64,000 bases of DNA from Gemmatimonadota bacterium (lineage in GTDB: Bacteria; Gemmatimonadota; Gemmatimonadetes; Longimicrobiales; Gaopeijiaceae): assembly GCA_028874905.1 (NCBI GenBank), contig JAPPGZ010000082.1:62001-126000 (forward strand), written 5' to 3'. Under the pieces are notes generated by a model. The model did no database searches and was not told where the DNA came from. It saw only the letters and a list, made by a program, of their open reading frames with translations. The position numbers and the translations under genes were made by a program. This document shows positions 54,726 through 64,000 of the stretch, piece after piece; positions within the stretch are counted from its first letter, which is position 1, and each line of letters opens with the position of its first letter.

Positions 54726-57713
54726 TTAGAAGCCCACGTCCACCGAGAACCAGAAGCTCCGGCTCGGCGGGTAGGGTGCCACGTCCTGGCCACGGCCGAC
54801 TGCTTCGCTGCCGAAGTTGCTGACTTCGGGATCCAGTCCGGCGTAGTCGGTGAAGGTCAGCAGGTTGCGGCTACTCAGGTTGAGTCGAATGTGCCGGGCC
54901 GCGCTCCAGATGTTCGCGACCATGTCCTCGGGCATGTCGTAGCTGACGGTGAGCTCGCGCAGCTTCACGAAGGAAGCGTCCTGGAAGTAGGTCCCGGTAT
55001 TCTGGGGGAACTCCCGGTTGCGCTTCACGCAGACGCTCTCGCCGTTGACCGTATTGTTGCAGTCTTCGGTGTTCCGGGTGAGGTCGAAGAGGAACTGGGT
55101 CAGGTTGTTTGCCGTCCCGCCCTTCTGCCAATCCAGAGTCGAGTAGACGTTGAACCGTCCGAAACTGATGTCGTTCGAGAAGCCCATGCGGAAATCCGCG
55201 TTGGATTCTGCCAGCGGGCCTACGCCGACCTCGCCGGTTTCGGGATCGGGGCCGTTGCCCCAGAGCAGCGTCAGCGACCGGCCCTCCTCCGCCACGGTGG
55301 TACCGTAGAAGTAGCCGAATCCCTGGATCCGGAAGCGCGGGACCGGGAGCGAGATCACCTTGCTGCGGTCCATGGTGAAGGTGGTGCGCGAGGTCCACTG
55401 CAGGTTGCTGGTGTAGAACGGCACCACCGTCAGGGCGGTCTCCAATCCCCAGATGTTGATTTCGCCGCCGTTGAAGATCGACTCGACGAAACCGGTGGAC
55501 GGGGCGAGCGAGCGCTCGAGGATCACGTCCTTGACCGTCTTGTTGAAGTACGTCAGTTCAAGCGTCGCGCGGTCTTGCAGGAGCGTCGCGTCCACACCGC
55601 CCTCGATCTCGGTCTGACGCTCGGGACGCAGGTCCAGTGCCGCGGTGGCTCCCTGGACGCGCAGGGCCGGCAGTCCGCCGATGTTCCTGCCTTCGTACTC
55701 GGTGAACTTCTGCCCGTAGACCGGCTGGTTGCCCGACTGGCCCCAGGCGCCCCGGAACTTGACCTCTTCCAGGAGATTGCCACCGATCGGGAAGCGGTAG
55801 GAGGCCGCGAACTTCGGATAGAAGTGGAATGCTTCGGTGTCGGAGTTGTTGGAACTCCGGTCGGCCCGCGCTCCCGCGGTCAGGAGCAGCCGCTCGTCCA
55901 TCATCAGCAGCTCTTCCTGGGCGAAGATGCCGAAGTCGAGGATCCGCTCCCGGTTCTGCCTGACCTCGGTCGCCGTGCCCCGGTCGATGTTCTGCAGACC
56001 CCCGATGAGGTTCTTCGCGATCGTGCTGCTGTAGTCGAGGTCGCGGATCTCGTACTGGGTGCCGAAGGATGTCGTCGACTGGAACGCGTCGGAGTTGAAG
56101 GTGTAGACGGCGTTCAGGTTGGCGTTCATGTACTGGCTGTAGGCCGACCCGAGCACCGACGTTCCGGGAAGCCCGTCACTTGGCTCGAACTGCGATTCGG
56201 GCGGCGAGAAGAGCTCGTTCTTCTGGTTGTAGAAGTCGATTCCGCCGGTTGCGCTCAGCCGCAGGGTGTGCGTGGACGAAGTGATGGCGTCGAAGGTGAG
56301 GTTGCCGGACCCCACGAAGCGCCACACTTCCTCGTCGTTCCGCACGAGCGACGCCGTCTCCAGGATGTTCGATCCGGCGAACGGGTTCCTGGGATAGGTG
56401 CCCGTCCCGCTCGGACAATTGTCGATGTCGGCCTGGCGGCTTCCGTCGGCGCAGGTCGCGCGCAGATCGACGAAGCTCGGCGTCGACGGGAGCGTCATGT
56501 AGTAGCTGATGCTCCGGTTGTCGTTATTGGTGATGCCGCGGCCCGCCAGTGTGTGAATCGCGTTCGTGTTCAGGCTGAAGGAAACACGATCGCCCAGCGT
56601 CTGGTCGATGTTGAGCTTCAGCGACTCCTTGTTGTAGAAGGTGTTGTCGATGATGCCGCCATCGTGCTTCACCAGTCCCGACGCATAGTAGCGCGTATCC
56701 TCCGTACCGCCGCTCACGCTGGCCTGAGTCTCGCGGGAGAGGGGTTCGTTCCCCGCCAGCAGCTCCTCGTGGTCGAAGAACTTGCCGGCCTGCCAGTGAT
56801 CCCTCGCCTGGGGCCCGAAGAACTCGACCGCCTCGTCCATCGAGGTGAACTCGCGCAGACCGAGCTTGTTGGAGAGCTGGTAGAAACCGAAGCGCTGGGT
56901 GACGTTGAACTGCGGCGCGCCGACCCGGCCCCGCTTGGTGCGGATGATGACCACTCCGTTGTTCGCCTTCGATCCGTAGATCGCTGCGGCCGAGGCACCC
57001 TTGAGGACCTCGATGCTCTCGATGTCGTAGGGATTCAGGTCGGCGATCCGGTTCGCGGAGTTGTCCTGCGAGCCTCCGCGGACAGGGTTCGAAGAGGAGA
57101 CGGTGACAGTGTGCACCCCGGAAGGGACCGTCTGGTCGCTGACGATCACGCCGTCCACCACGTAGAGCGGTGTGTGCGCGCCCAGGATCGTGGATACGCC
57201 CCGAAGCTGAAGCTGCATGCCTCCGCCCGGGGCTCCCGAGTTGGACTGGATGTTCGCCCCGGCGACCTTGCCCCGGAGCGCCTGCTCAACGGACCACGAG
57301 GGCACCCGCTCGAGGTCCCGCGCGCTCACGGTCGAAACCGCATTGGCGAGGTTCCTCCGGGAGATGCCGGTCGCCTGTCCCGTCACGACGATCTCGTCGA
57401 GGTTGAGGACGTCGACCCTGAGGTTGACGCTGATGTTGTTCGTGCCCTCGGGTACGGTGACCGATGCCGGCTGGTATCCCAGCATGCTGATCTCGAGGAG
57501 GACCTCGCCGGCTCCCACGGAGACGGCGAAGTTGCCGTCCTCTGCCGTGAAGGTGCCGAGGGTCGTCCCCGTGACGGCGATGGCCGCGCCCGAAATGGGC
57601 TGTCCGGTGGTGGCGTCGGTGACGGCGCCTGTTAGCACGCGCGTCTGGGCGAGGGCTTCTCCCGTGCCCAGAAGCGTGAACAGGCCCGCCAGGATGCCGT
57701 AGCGCAATCTCAT
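54726..57713 (-). CDS. SusC/RagA-family TonB-linked outer-membrane protein
   Basis: A 995-residue transporter. The ATG at 57713 follows AAAGGAGGAG. Signal peptide ends EALAQ; then the regulatory-like domain (TGAVTDATTGQPISGAAIAVTG), then a plug domain (ALRGKVAGANIQSNSGAPGG, LYVVDGVIVSDQ, ASAAAIYGSKANNGVVIIRTKRG), and a barrel ending in Phe (FWFSVDVGF). Its sequence is clearly different from the pair at 32117/36585. It is the first gene of the - strand operon susC-susD-lipoprotein-S9-S9 and is divergent from the S9 peptidase at 57843. Confidence 0.92.
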   Translation of the reverse strand: MRLRYGILAGLFTLLGTGEALAQTRVLTGAVTDATTGQPISGAAIAVTGTTLGTFTAEDGNFAVSVGAGEVLLEISMLGYQPASVTVPEGTNNISVNLRVDVLNLDEIVVTGQATGISRRNLANAVSTVSARDLERVPSWSVEQALRGKVAGANIQSNSGAPGGGMQLQLRGVSTILGAHTPLYVVDGVIVSDQTVPSGVHTVTVSSSNPVRGGSQDNSANRIADLNPYDIESIEVLKGASAAAIYGSKANNGVVIIRTKRGRVGAPQFNVTQRFGFYQLSNKLGLREFTSMDEAVEFFGPQARDHWQAGKFFDHEELLAGNEPLSRETQASVSGGTEDTRYYASGLVKHDGGIIDNTFYNKESLKLNIDQTLGDRVSFSLNTNAIHTLAGRGITNNDNRSISYYMTLPSTPSFVDLRATCADGSRQADIDNCPSGTGTYPRNPFAGSNILETASLVRNDEEVWRFVGSGNLTFDAITSSTHTLRLSATGGIDFYNQKNELFSPPESQFEPSDGLPGTSVLGSAYSQYMNANLNAVYTFNSDAFQSTTSFGTQYEIRDLDYSSTIAKNLIGGLQNIDRGTATEVRQNRERILDFGIFAQEELLMMDERLLLTAGARADRSSNNSDTEAFHFYPKFAASYRFPIGGNLLEEVKFRGAWGQSGNQPVYGQKFTEYEGRNIGGLPALRVQGATAALDLRPERQTEIEGGVDATLLQDRATLELTYFNKTVKDVILERSLAPSTGFVESIFNGGEINIWGLETALTVVPFYTSNLQWTSRTTFTMDRSKVISLPVPRFRIQGFGYFYGTTVAEEGRSLTLLWGNGPDPETGEVGVGPLAESNADFRMGFSNDISFGRFNVYSTLDWQKGGTANNLTQFLFDLTRNTEDCNNTVNGESVCVKRNREFPQNTGTYFQDASFVKLRELTVSYDMPEDMVANIWSAARHIRLNLSSRNLLTFTDYAGLDPEVSNFGSEAVGRGQDVAPYPPSRSFWFSVDVGF

Positions 57714-57842
57714 GAGGCTCCTCCTTTGCTGATTGCGTACAACGTGGGGGATGTGTCCCGTTTCGCGGCTTGCGTACCGATTTGCATACAGACGTGGCCA
57801 AAAGGGGTGGCCGATTCCGCTGCTGCCGCGTAGTGTTCGGAC

Positions 57843-60152
57843 ATGATCAAGCCCCAGCCTGGATCGAACGCTCGGTGCACCCTCTCACCGTTTAGCCTCC
57901 CACTGCTGGCCCTGATCATGCTGGCGGGCTGGGGCGACGGGACCGCCGCCCAGGAAATCCCGGAGGACCGGTTTGCCCGCTTCCGGCAACTTATGGCCTA
58001 CCCGTCACTTGTGAAAGGGGGAGTGGTCGTTCCGCGCTGGCTGGGTGACGGCGAGTCGTTCTGGTATGCGGACGGCGCGCCGGCCAACACGGTGATGTTC
58101 CGGGTCGATCCGGCCCAGGGGACGCGTGAGCCCCTCTTTGACACCGAGCGGCTGCGCACGGCACTCATCCCGGTTCTGGGGCACACGCCCCCGTACGATG
58201 GGCTGCCCTTCTCGGAGATGACTCTCGACGAGACCGGACCGGCGGCCGAGTTCGAGGTCGAGGGCAGGCGCTTTCGGCTCGATCTGGATGGGTACGGCAT
58301 CGAGGAGATCCCCGCCAGGAGTCCTGCAGAGGTGACTCGGACCACGCCGCAGACGGTCGAAGACGGATGGCCCGCGACGTCCGGCCCGGTAATGGAGGTC
58401 CCATCGCCGAACGGAGCGTGGTTTCTGCGCCACCGGGAGAACGACCTCTGGCTGCGCTCCAGCGAAGACGGACGCATGGTGCGCGTCACCGATGACGGCG
58501 AGGGCCGGTATGCCTGGTCGTCGGCAGGGGCCCGGTGGTCGTCTGACGGATATCGGTTCACGGCGCTGAGGACGCGCAGCGACAAGGTCCACAGGATGCC
58601 GGTCGTACACTGGCTCGGGCCCGAGGAGGAGGTCGAGTGGCGGGACTATCCGTACACCGGCGGTCCGTGGCCCCAGCCCGAGTTGTATGTGGTAGACGTG
58701 AACTCGCGCGAGCCCGTGTCCATCGATCTTCAGGCCGCGGACGAGATCGGGATTCACGTGATCGGGTTCACACCGGACGGGTCGCGGCTGCTGTTCCAGC
58801 GGGTCAATCGTCCGATGACGCGTCTGGACCTGATGGAGGCCGATCCGGCGACGGGCGAGAGCCGCGTCATCCTCACCGAGCGGCAGGACACCTACATCGA
58901 GGGTTTGCGCCTGCTCGAAGTGCAGGGATCGTTCTACACGCCGGTCGACGACGACCGCTTTCTGTGGCTTTCCGAACGGGACGGCTTCACGCACCTCTAC
59001 CTCTACAACAACAACGGCGACCTCGCGCGCCGCCTCACCTCGGGACCGTTCCCCACCGGTCCGGTCGCGACGGTCGATGCGGTGGCCGGATGGGTGTACT
59101 TCCACGCCCAGCGCGACCCCGAGCGGCCCTACGACATCCACCTCTACCGCGTACGCCTCGACGGCGGCGACCCCGAGCAGCTCACCGAAGGCAGCGGTCA
59201 GCACGCCATCCAGTTCAGCCCCTCGAAGGCGTTCTTCGTAGATACCCATTCATCGTTGGACCGTCCGCCCCGCTCGGAATTGCGGTCGGCCGACGGCACG
59301 CTTGTCGAGATCTTGTCCGCGGCCGACATCAGCGCGCTCGACGCCCTCGACTGGCGTCCTCCGGAGGAGTTCGTGGTGAAGGCGGACGACGGGGTCACAG
59401 ATCTCTACGGCGTGATCTATCATCCCCCCGACTTCGATCCCGCAGGCAGGTATCCGGTCGTCGAGATCATGTATCCGGGATCGCAGACCACTGCCGTGCC
59501 GCGCACCTTCACTTCGAACTTCTGGGGGGTGCAGGCGCAGGCTCTGGCCCAACTGGGCTTTGTCACATTCATCATCGACGCCCGCGGCCAGCCCGGGCGC
59601 GGCAAGGACTTCCAGGACGTCGTATACAAGGCGATCGGCCGGAACGAAATCCCCGACCATGTCGCGACCATCCGCCAGTTGGGCGAGGCGCGGCCGTACA
59701 TGGATCTGGGCCGCGTCGGCGTGCACGGGTACTCGTGGGGCGGCTACTTCACGTTGCGGGCGATGCTGCTCGCGCCCGAGGTCTACCACGTGGGTGTATC
59801 GGGGTCACCCGTCGTCGAACTGGAGTCGGTGGCGTGGGTGCCCGTGGAACCCTACATGCTCAAGCCCTCGGACAACCCCGAAGGGTACGCCTACGCATCC
59901 AACCTGACGATCGCGGACCGGTTGGCGGGCAAGCTCCTGATCACGATCGGGACCGCCGACGTGAACACGCCGTTCGCCCAGACCATGCGCATGGTGGAAG
60001 CCCTGATTCGCGCGGACAGGCCCTTCGATCTGCTGGTGCTGCCGGATCAGAGCCACGGGCTCGAGGGACAGAGCATGACCTACTTCCAGAACGCGATGGC
60101 GCGGTACTTCGTGGAGCATCTGGAGCCGTTCAGAAGCCCGGCGAGCAGCTAG
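57843..60152 (+). CDS. S9 (dipeptidyl-peptidase IV-like) serine peptidase
   Basis: A 769-residue exported peptidase. Residues 1 to about 36 form a signal ending GTAAQ. A large N-terminal beta-propeller (DPPIV_N type; for example LVKGGVVVPRWLGDGESFWY) precedes the alpha/beta-hydrolase domain with S631 (HGYSWGG), D706 (GTADVNTPF) and H738 (PDQSHGL): a complete triad, unlike the two neighbours on the other strand. It should release dipeptides or small peptides outside the cell. Divergent from the SusC operon with about 130 bp between starts, so probably co-regulated. Confidence 0.9.
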   Translation: MIKPQPGSNARCTLSPFSLPLLALIMLAGWGDGTAAQEIPEDRFARFRQLMAYPSLVKGGVVVPRWLGDGESFWYADGAPANTVMFRVDPAQGTREPLFDTERLRTALIPVLGHTPPYDGLPFSEMTLDETGPAAEFEVEGRRFRLDLDGYGIEEIPARSPAEVTRTTPQTVEDGWPATSGPVMEVPSPNGAWFLRHRENDLWLRSSEDGRMVRVTDDGEGRYAWSSAGARWSSDGYRFTALRTRSDKVHRMPVVHWLGPEEEVEWRDYPYTGGPWPQPELYVVDVNSREPVSIDLQAADEIGIHVIGFTPDGSRLLFQRVNRPMTRLDLMEADPATGESRVILTERQDTYIEGLRLLEVQGSFYTPVDDDRFLWLSERDGFTHLYLYNNNGDLARRLTSGPFPTGPVATVDAVAGWVYFHAQRDPERPYDIHLYRVRLDGGDPEQLTEGSGQHAIQFSPSKAFFVDTHSSLDRPPRSELRSADGTLVEILSAADISALDALDWRPPEEFVVKADDGVTDLYGVIYHPPDFDPAGRYPVVEIMYPGSQTTAVPRTFTSNFWGVQAQALAQLGFVTFIIDARGQPGRGKDFQDVVYKAIGRNEIPDHVATIRQLGEARPYMDLGRVGVHGYSWGGYFTLRAMLLAPEVYHVGVSGSPVVELESVAWVPVEPYMLKPSDNPEGYAYASNLTIADRLAGKLLITIGTADVNTPFAQTMRMVEALIRADRPFDLLVLPDQSHGLEGQSMTYFQNAMARYFVEHLEPFRSPASS

Positions 60153-60166
60153 TCTCCCACTTTCGA

Positions 60167-61384
60167 ATGAACCGGACGCTCCTTCCCGGATGCCTCGCGG
60201 CACTATTGATCGCGGGGGACGGCCGTGCCCAGGAAACGATTGAACTTCCGGCGGAGGATCGACTCCTGGCCGCGGAACTCGTCGAGGTCTACCGGATCGG
60301 ATCGGTCGATGCTGCCGCCGAATGGCAGGTCTTGGGCACGGTGCCGGCCGCAGGCTTCGACGAGGCCGGGAACCTGTATTTCCTGGACGCGCCTGCTCGG
60401 GTAGTCGTTGTCGACCCTGGCGGCAACCTCCTGGGCGAGATCGGCCGTCCCGGCGAGGGCCCCGGAGAGTTCGGGAATCCACGCCAGTTGGATGTCTTGC
60501 CCGGTGGCCAAATCGTCGTAACGGACATGACACGCCTGGCGTTTCATTTCTTCGATTCCGAAGGCGCGTTCGAGCGAATGGTGAGAATGGAGATCGTTCC
60601 GGACCCCAACGTCTTCCCCGACGTTTACTATTGGGGGAGGGCCGAAGCGTTCGGGGCGCGCCCCGAACGTGAGGGCGCCGCGATCTTCTCGGACGGCGTC
60701 CGCAAGATCATGCGCACCGACCTGTCGTCGGATGAGGCGCGGATCGAGACCTTTGCGGAGGCGTGGGCGCCACCGGGGACGGAAATGAAGACAGGGAGTT
60801 TGGCCGAGGTGACAAGCGGTGGGTTGTGGGGGTTTGTGCCACCTCTCGTTTTCGACGCGCTCCCGGGGGGTGGGGTCGCGTTTTCGGACTCCTCCGCGTA
60901 CGCGATCAAGGTCACGGGGCCGTCCGGCGGGGTGCTTAAGACCCTGCGCCGGCCGATCGACCCCGAGCCGGGCAGTAACCGGGCCAGACAGGCGGAAAAG
61001 GATCGCGAATTGGCAAAATTGGGTTTGTCGCGAGACCCGAGTGGCCGTGTTCCTCCGGACGCCCTGGCATTGGTTGGGGTATTCCGTGCGGCCCGGGCGA
61101 GAGCGATCGAGGACATGCAGTTCTTCCCGGAAGTGCCGGTGCTGCATGCGTTGCGCACCACCTGGGAAGGCAATCTCTGGGTCCAGCGCCGCGGAAAGGA
61201 ACCGGAGCTGGACCGCGGACCGATCGACGTGCTCACGCCAACCGGCCGCTATCTGGGAACCATCGACCAGCGAATACGGATGCCCGACGAATTCGGTCCG
61301 GACGGCCTCGTCGTCTTCATCGAGAAGGACGAATTCGATGTCCCGGTAATCGTGGTGAAGAGGTTGTCCCCGGGCATCCGCTGA
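60167..61384 (+). CDS. 6-bladed beta-propeller (NHL-like) secreted protein
   Basis: A 405-residue protein from the ATG at 60167; a much longer open frame upstream overlaps the peptidase in another reading frame and is not real. Signal peptide of about 25 residues ends DGRAQ. Repeated propeller motifs (NLYFLDAPARVVVVDPGGN, GEGPGEFGNPRQLDVLPGGQIVV) match NHL/6-bladed proteins common in Bacteroidota and Gemmatimonadota. No catalytic motif. It follows the S9 peptidase closely, in the same direction, and may be co-transcribed. Confidence 0.8.
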   Translation: MNRTLLPGCLAALLIAGDGRAQETIELPAEDRLLAAELVEVYRIGSVDAAAEWQVLGTVPAAGFDEAGNLYFLDAPARVVVVDPGGNLLGEIGRPGEGPGEFGNPRQLDVLPGGQIVVTDMTRLAFHFFDSEGAFERMVRMEIVPDPNVFPDVYYWGRAEAFGARPEREGAAIFSDGVRKIMRTDLSSDEARIETFAEAWAPPGTEMKTGSLAEVTSGGLWGFVPPLVFDALPGGGVAFSDSSAYAIKVTGPSGGVLKTLRRPIDPEPGSNRARQAEKDRELAKLGLSRDPSGRVPPDALALVGVFRAARARAIEDMQFFPEVPVLHALRTTWEGNLWVQRRGKEPELDRGPIDVLTPTGRYLGTIDQRIRMPDEFGPDGLVVFIEKDEFDVPVIVVKRLSPGIR

Positions 61385-61411
61385 AACCGCCTGCGCACGG
61401 GCTGGAGCCCC

Positions 61412-64000
61412 TCAGAAGTCCAGCCAGTAGCTCGCCTTGATCAGGAAGACGTTTCGCATCGGGTCCGAGAAGAGGCGCTGCAGATCGCCGACGCCGTCGA
61501 AGGCCGGGTCGCGAACCCAGTCGGCCCGGTCCTGGCTCCAGACCAGGAACAGCGTCGAGCCGGAGAGGTATTCCCAGCGCAGCACCACGTTGCTCCGGAA
61601 GGAACGCGTGCGGAAGTCTGGGTTGGGGAAGCGGATCGGGTCGGCGGGCCCGGTGCCGTCGGCGTCGGCGGTGTAGACGTCGCCGGCGTGCGAGCGCCCG
61701 ATCGTGGCAGCGCCCTGGCCGTAGCGCAGGAAGTCATAGGTCCGGGGTTCGCGGAGTGCCATGAAGTTCTCGTAGTCGCCGGTGGCCACGAAGGGCTGGC
61801 CGTAGACCTGCAGCGTCATGCGCGGCGTGAGCGCCAGGTCCATGCGGATCGTCACGTCGATCGCGGACTGTTCCAATTCGGCGAAGACGTATCGGCGGCC
61901 GTAGGTGGAATGCGCGGCCGGGTCGTCTGCCTGCGTGACGTAGAATGCGGCATTCCTGCTCCTTCTCAGGCTGGGCCGGAGGCTCCAGCTGAACAGCCCC
62001 TCGCCGCGGCCGAAGAACGTAGGGCCGGCCGAGACCGAGTAGGAACCCTCGGCATCACCGGAGAAGTTGACGGACAGGCCGCCCGAGACGCGTTTTCGTC
62101 CGTCGGTATTGAACCAGAGGTTGCCGCCCCAGTTCGCGGGACTGACCATCGCGGGACCGCCTCGTGTTGCGCGATGGTCCAGGGTCTCCATTTCGTAGCG
62201 CAGCGAGCCGCGCAGAGACTGGAATCCCACCGTCTGACCGTTACCGCGCAGCGAGATCTCGCGCTGAAAAACCAGGTTGCCGAAGTTTCGCCGCTCGGAT
62301 CCGCCCAGGGTCAGGCCGGCGGATCTGAAATAGCGCCCGGGTTCAACCCACCGCCGCGTTCCGCCGAGGGTGAGCGAGTAGATGTCCGCGATGGTCTGGA
62401 AGCCGGCGTCGTTCATCTCGAAGCCGGGCGAAATCATGCTCGCCTCGAAGCCGTAGAGCCACTCGCCCGCGATCTTGCGCAGCGCCAACTCACCCGCGTA
62501 GCCGCCCAGCGAGGTACGGTCGGAGTCGAAGGTCACATAGTTCTGGTCGGGCCGCTGGTAGTACCGCACCGATGATTGTTGCGCCCGCCGCATCGCGTGC
62601 GGGCTGCCGCTGATGTGTGAACCGCCCACCCAGCCCTGCAGTGCATAGGTTCGGTTTGCGAAGCGATGGAGGAAGTCCACGCCGCCGGTAAGGGCGCGGT
62701 CGCGGAGGAGGGCGAAGGTTGCGTGGTTCAGGTCGCGGTCCACTCCGGTCGCGATCATGCCGACGTAGCTGTCCCCGTCCCGCATGTCACGGCGTAGGCG
62801 TAGCGCCGTGATATTCGACAGGGGGTCCACCGGGACTTCGGCGACCGGCGCGCCGGCACGTTCTGTGACGCGGGCGTTTTCGCGCTGCGTGGTGGCGTTC
62901 ATGAAGGCGACGACCCAACCCGAGTCGGTCCGACCCGATATCTTGGCCGCGCCGAGAATGGTCGATTGCGTCGGCTGGTCGACAAAGGAACCCCGGGGGC
63001 CACCGGCACGGATCGCCGGACGCTGACCGACCCGACGCGAATAGAAGAAGCGCAATCCCTCGAGCCCGCCGAAGCCGAAGAGACCCGCGCCCTCGACGAA
63101 GAACGGCCGGCGCTCCACGAAGAAGGTCTCGAAGGCGGTCAGATTCACCACTGCCGGGTCCGCCTCCACCTGCCCGAAGTCGGGGTTCACGGTGGCGTCC
63201 AGGGTAAGCCCACCGGTGAGCCCGTACTTGAGGTCGAGTCCGACCGCACCCCCGTAGACGGAGCCATCGTCGAAGGGGCTCGCCGGGTCCGCGCGCTGGT
63301 CGAAGCTCGCGCGGGTGACCGCGTACGGAAGGACTTCCAGGCGCGAGGGCCGGCGCACTCCCTCCAGCCCCAGCAGGTGTCCGAACGACGAAGCAAGACC
63401 ACTCTCCGTGGACGGTCTCCACGCCCAATCCACGGCCTCGCCGGCATGCAGGATGTCACGGCGGAAGTTGACCCCCCAGACCTGTTGGTCACCCTCCCGG
63501 AAGCGGAGCTGCGAGAAGGGGATGCGCATCTCGGCCACCCAGCCCAACGAATCCACGCGGGTCGCGGCGTCCCACACCGGATCCCAGCCCGCGTCCATCC
63601 CCTGGAACCCGTCGTTTGGCGCGACCAGGTCGTTGCGTCCTCCCGCCGGGGTCACCCCGAAGACGAAGGTGGTGCGGTGATCGTGGTAGGAGTCGAGCTG
63701 AATCAGGAACTGGTCGTTGGACTGCATGAACGAATCGCGCCGACCCCGGAGCAGGGATATCCGGGACGGGTCCTGGTCGTACATGCGCGCCCCGACGTAA
63801 AGCGCGTCGTCGGTGTAGGCGACCCGCACCTCCGTCTTCTCGGCCGCGGGCAGTCCGTCGCCTGGCCGATCGCGCCGGAATCCCGTGACCGGGACGGCGT
63901 TCTGCCACACCGGCTCGTCCAGGACACCGTCGAGGACGGGAGGCGGCTCGGCCCGCACCGCGGTCACGGTCGGCGGCACCACGCCGTCGGTGTGCGTGAG
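61412..64000 (-). CDS. DUF5916 outer-membrane protein with CBM9-like N-terminal domain, 5' end outside window
   Basis: The frame is open from the stop at 61412 to the right edge, giving over 860 residues without the signal peptide. The N-terminal part matches a carbohydrate-binding family 9-like domain (PPPVLDGVLDEPVWQNA, VRVAYTDDALYVGARMYD, EMRIPFSQLRF). The DUF5916 part follows (LDATVNPDFGQVEADPAVVN, ETFFVERRPFFVEGAGLFGF) and the rest is a large barrel ending ASYWLDF. The family is outer-membrane with unknown function, often near peptidases and TonB-dependent receptors. A V-V pair near 63982 is not the start; the frame continues. Confidence 0.9.
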   Translation of the reverse strand, partial: LTHTDGVVPPTVTAVRAEPPPVLDGVLDEPVWQNAVPVTGFRRDRPGDGLPAAEKTEVRVAYTDDALYVGARMYDQDPSRISLLRGRRDSFMQSNDQFLIQLDSYHDHRTTFVFGVTPAGGRNDLVAPNDGFQGMDAGWDPVWDAATRVDSLGWVAEMRIPFSQLRFREGDQQVWGVNFRRDILHAGEAVDWAWRPSTESGLASSFGHLLGLEGVRRPSRLEVLPYAVTRASFDQRADPASPFDDGSVYGGAVGLDLKYGLTGGLTLDATVNPDFGQVEADPAVVNLTAFETFFVERRPFFVEGAGLFGFGGLEGLRFFYSRRVGQRPAIRAGGPRGSFVDQPTQSTILGAAKISGRTDSGWVVAFMNATTQRENARVTERAGAPVAEVPVDPLSNITALRLRRDMRDGDSYVGMIATGVDRDLNHATFALLRDRALTGGVDFLHRFANRTYALQGWVGGSHISGSPHAMRRAQQSSVRYYQRPDQNYVTFDSDRTSLGGYAGELALRKIAGEWLYGFEASMISPGFEMNDAGFQTIADIYSLTLGGTRRWVEPGRYFRSAGLTLGGSERRNFGNLVFQREISLRGNGQTVGFQSLRGSLRYEMETLDHRATRGGPAMVSPANWGGNLWFNTDGRKRVSGGLSVNFSGDAEGSYSVSAGPTFFGRGEGLFSWSLRPSLRRSRNAAFYVTQADDPAAHSTYGRRYVFAELEQSAIDVTIRMDLALTPRMTLQVYGQPFVATGDYENFMALREPRTYDFLRYGQGAATIGRSHAGDVYTADADGTGPADPIRFPNPDFRTRSFRSNVVLRWEYLSGSTLFLVWSQDRADWVRDPAFDGVGDLQRLFSDPMRNVFLIKASYWLDF

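Noticed and set aside
54516-57635. 1039-residue open frame on the plus strand
   Set aside because: It is antisense to the SusC gene at 54726-57713, which has a full signal peptide, plug and barrel.
58637-60166. Upstream part of the long frame ending at 61384
   Set aside because: It overlaps the S9 peptidase in a different frame; the real protein begins at the ATG at 60167 with a signal peptide.

Overview
The window is about 64 kb of GC-rich bacterial chromosome. It is densely packed with protein genes; no rRNA, tRNA, CRISPR array, insertion sequence or phage gene was seen. The mix suggests a Gemmatimonadota-like Gram-negative heterotroph: SusC/SusD outer-membrane uptake pairs, S9 peptidases, a DUF5916 barrel, secreted amidohydrolases, a PorX-type regulator and lipid A genes, with frequent GTG/TTG starts and 4-nt stop/start overlaps. 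This assignment is inferred from gene content only.

Layout. 1-948 (-): ABC-class ATPase, cut by the left edge. 973-4624 (+): DUF3179 lipoprotein, small outer-membrane barrel and gamma-glutamyltransferase, the last two overlapping the gene before them. 4621-5277 (-): a small barrel. 5449-7011 (+): D-aminoacylase-like lipoprotein. 7046-9982 (-): SDR, heme O synthase and DmpA-type peptidase. 10119-17465 (+): an envelope cluster with a TonB-like protein, PorX-like regulator, MsbA-like ABC exporter, LpxL-like acyltransferase, GT2, DUF3108 protein and an ICMT-like methyltransferase. 17485-24042: small unknown proteins, Tat-exported glycosylasparaginase, a decarboxylating dehydrogenase, thiolase and 3-hydroxyacyl-CoA dehydrogenase. 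24045-27373: housekeeping genes (rpsU, infA, ssb) mixed with unknown small genes and one AT-rich intergenic island with repeats and potential RNA structure. 27583-31947 (+): enoyl-CoA hydratase, then recF-dciA-gyrB. 32117-39524 (+): susC-susD-susC. 39528-47115 (+): deoxyhypusine-synthase-like gene overlapping addB, which overlaps addA. 47242-48850 (+): secreted protein and cell-wall amidase. 48860-57713 (-): susC-susD-lipoprotein-S9-S9 locus, with a divergent S9 peptidase and a beta-propeller protein (57843-61384, +). 61412-64000 (-): DUF5916/CBM9 barrel, cut by the right edge.

How the genes fit together. The dominant theme is scavenging of peptides and amino-acid conjugates: TonB-dependent SusC/D import, three S9 peptidases, three self-processing hydrolases (GGT, DmpA type, glycosylasparaginase) and a D-aminoacylase. 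Thiolase, 3-hydroxyacyl-CoA dehydrogenase and enoyl-CoA hydratase supply part of a beta-oxidation route. A second theme is envelope construction around the PorX-like protein. A third is DNA maintenance (recF, dciA, gyrB, ssb, addAB).

Most unusual points: two S9 paralogs that appear to lack the catalytic His; a bacterial deoxyhypusine-synthase-like gene translationally linked to addBA; a PorX-type phosphodiesterase heading a lipid A cluster; perfect tandem palindromic repeats upstream of ssb; and an AT-rich island with a possible structured RNA ahead of a small ribbon-helix-helix-like gene.
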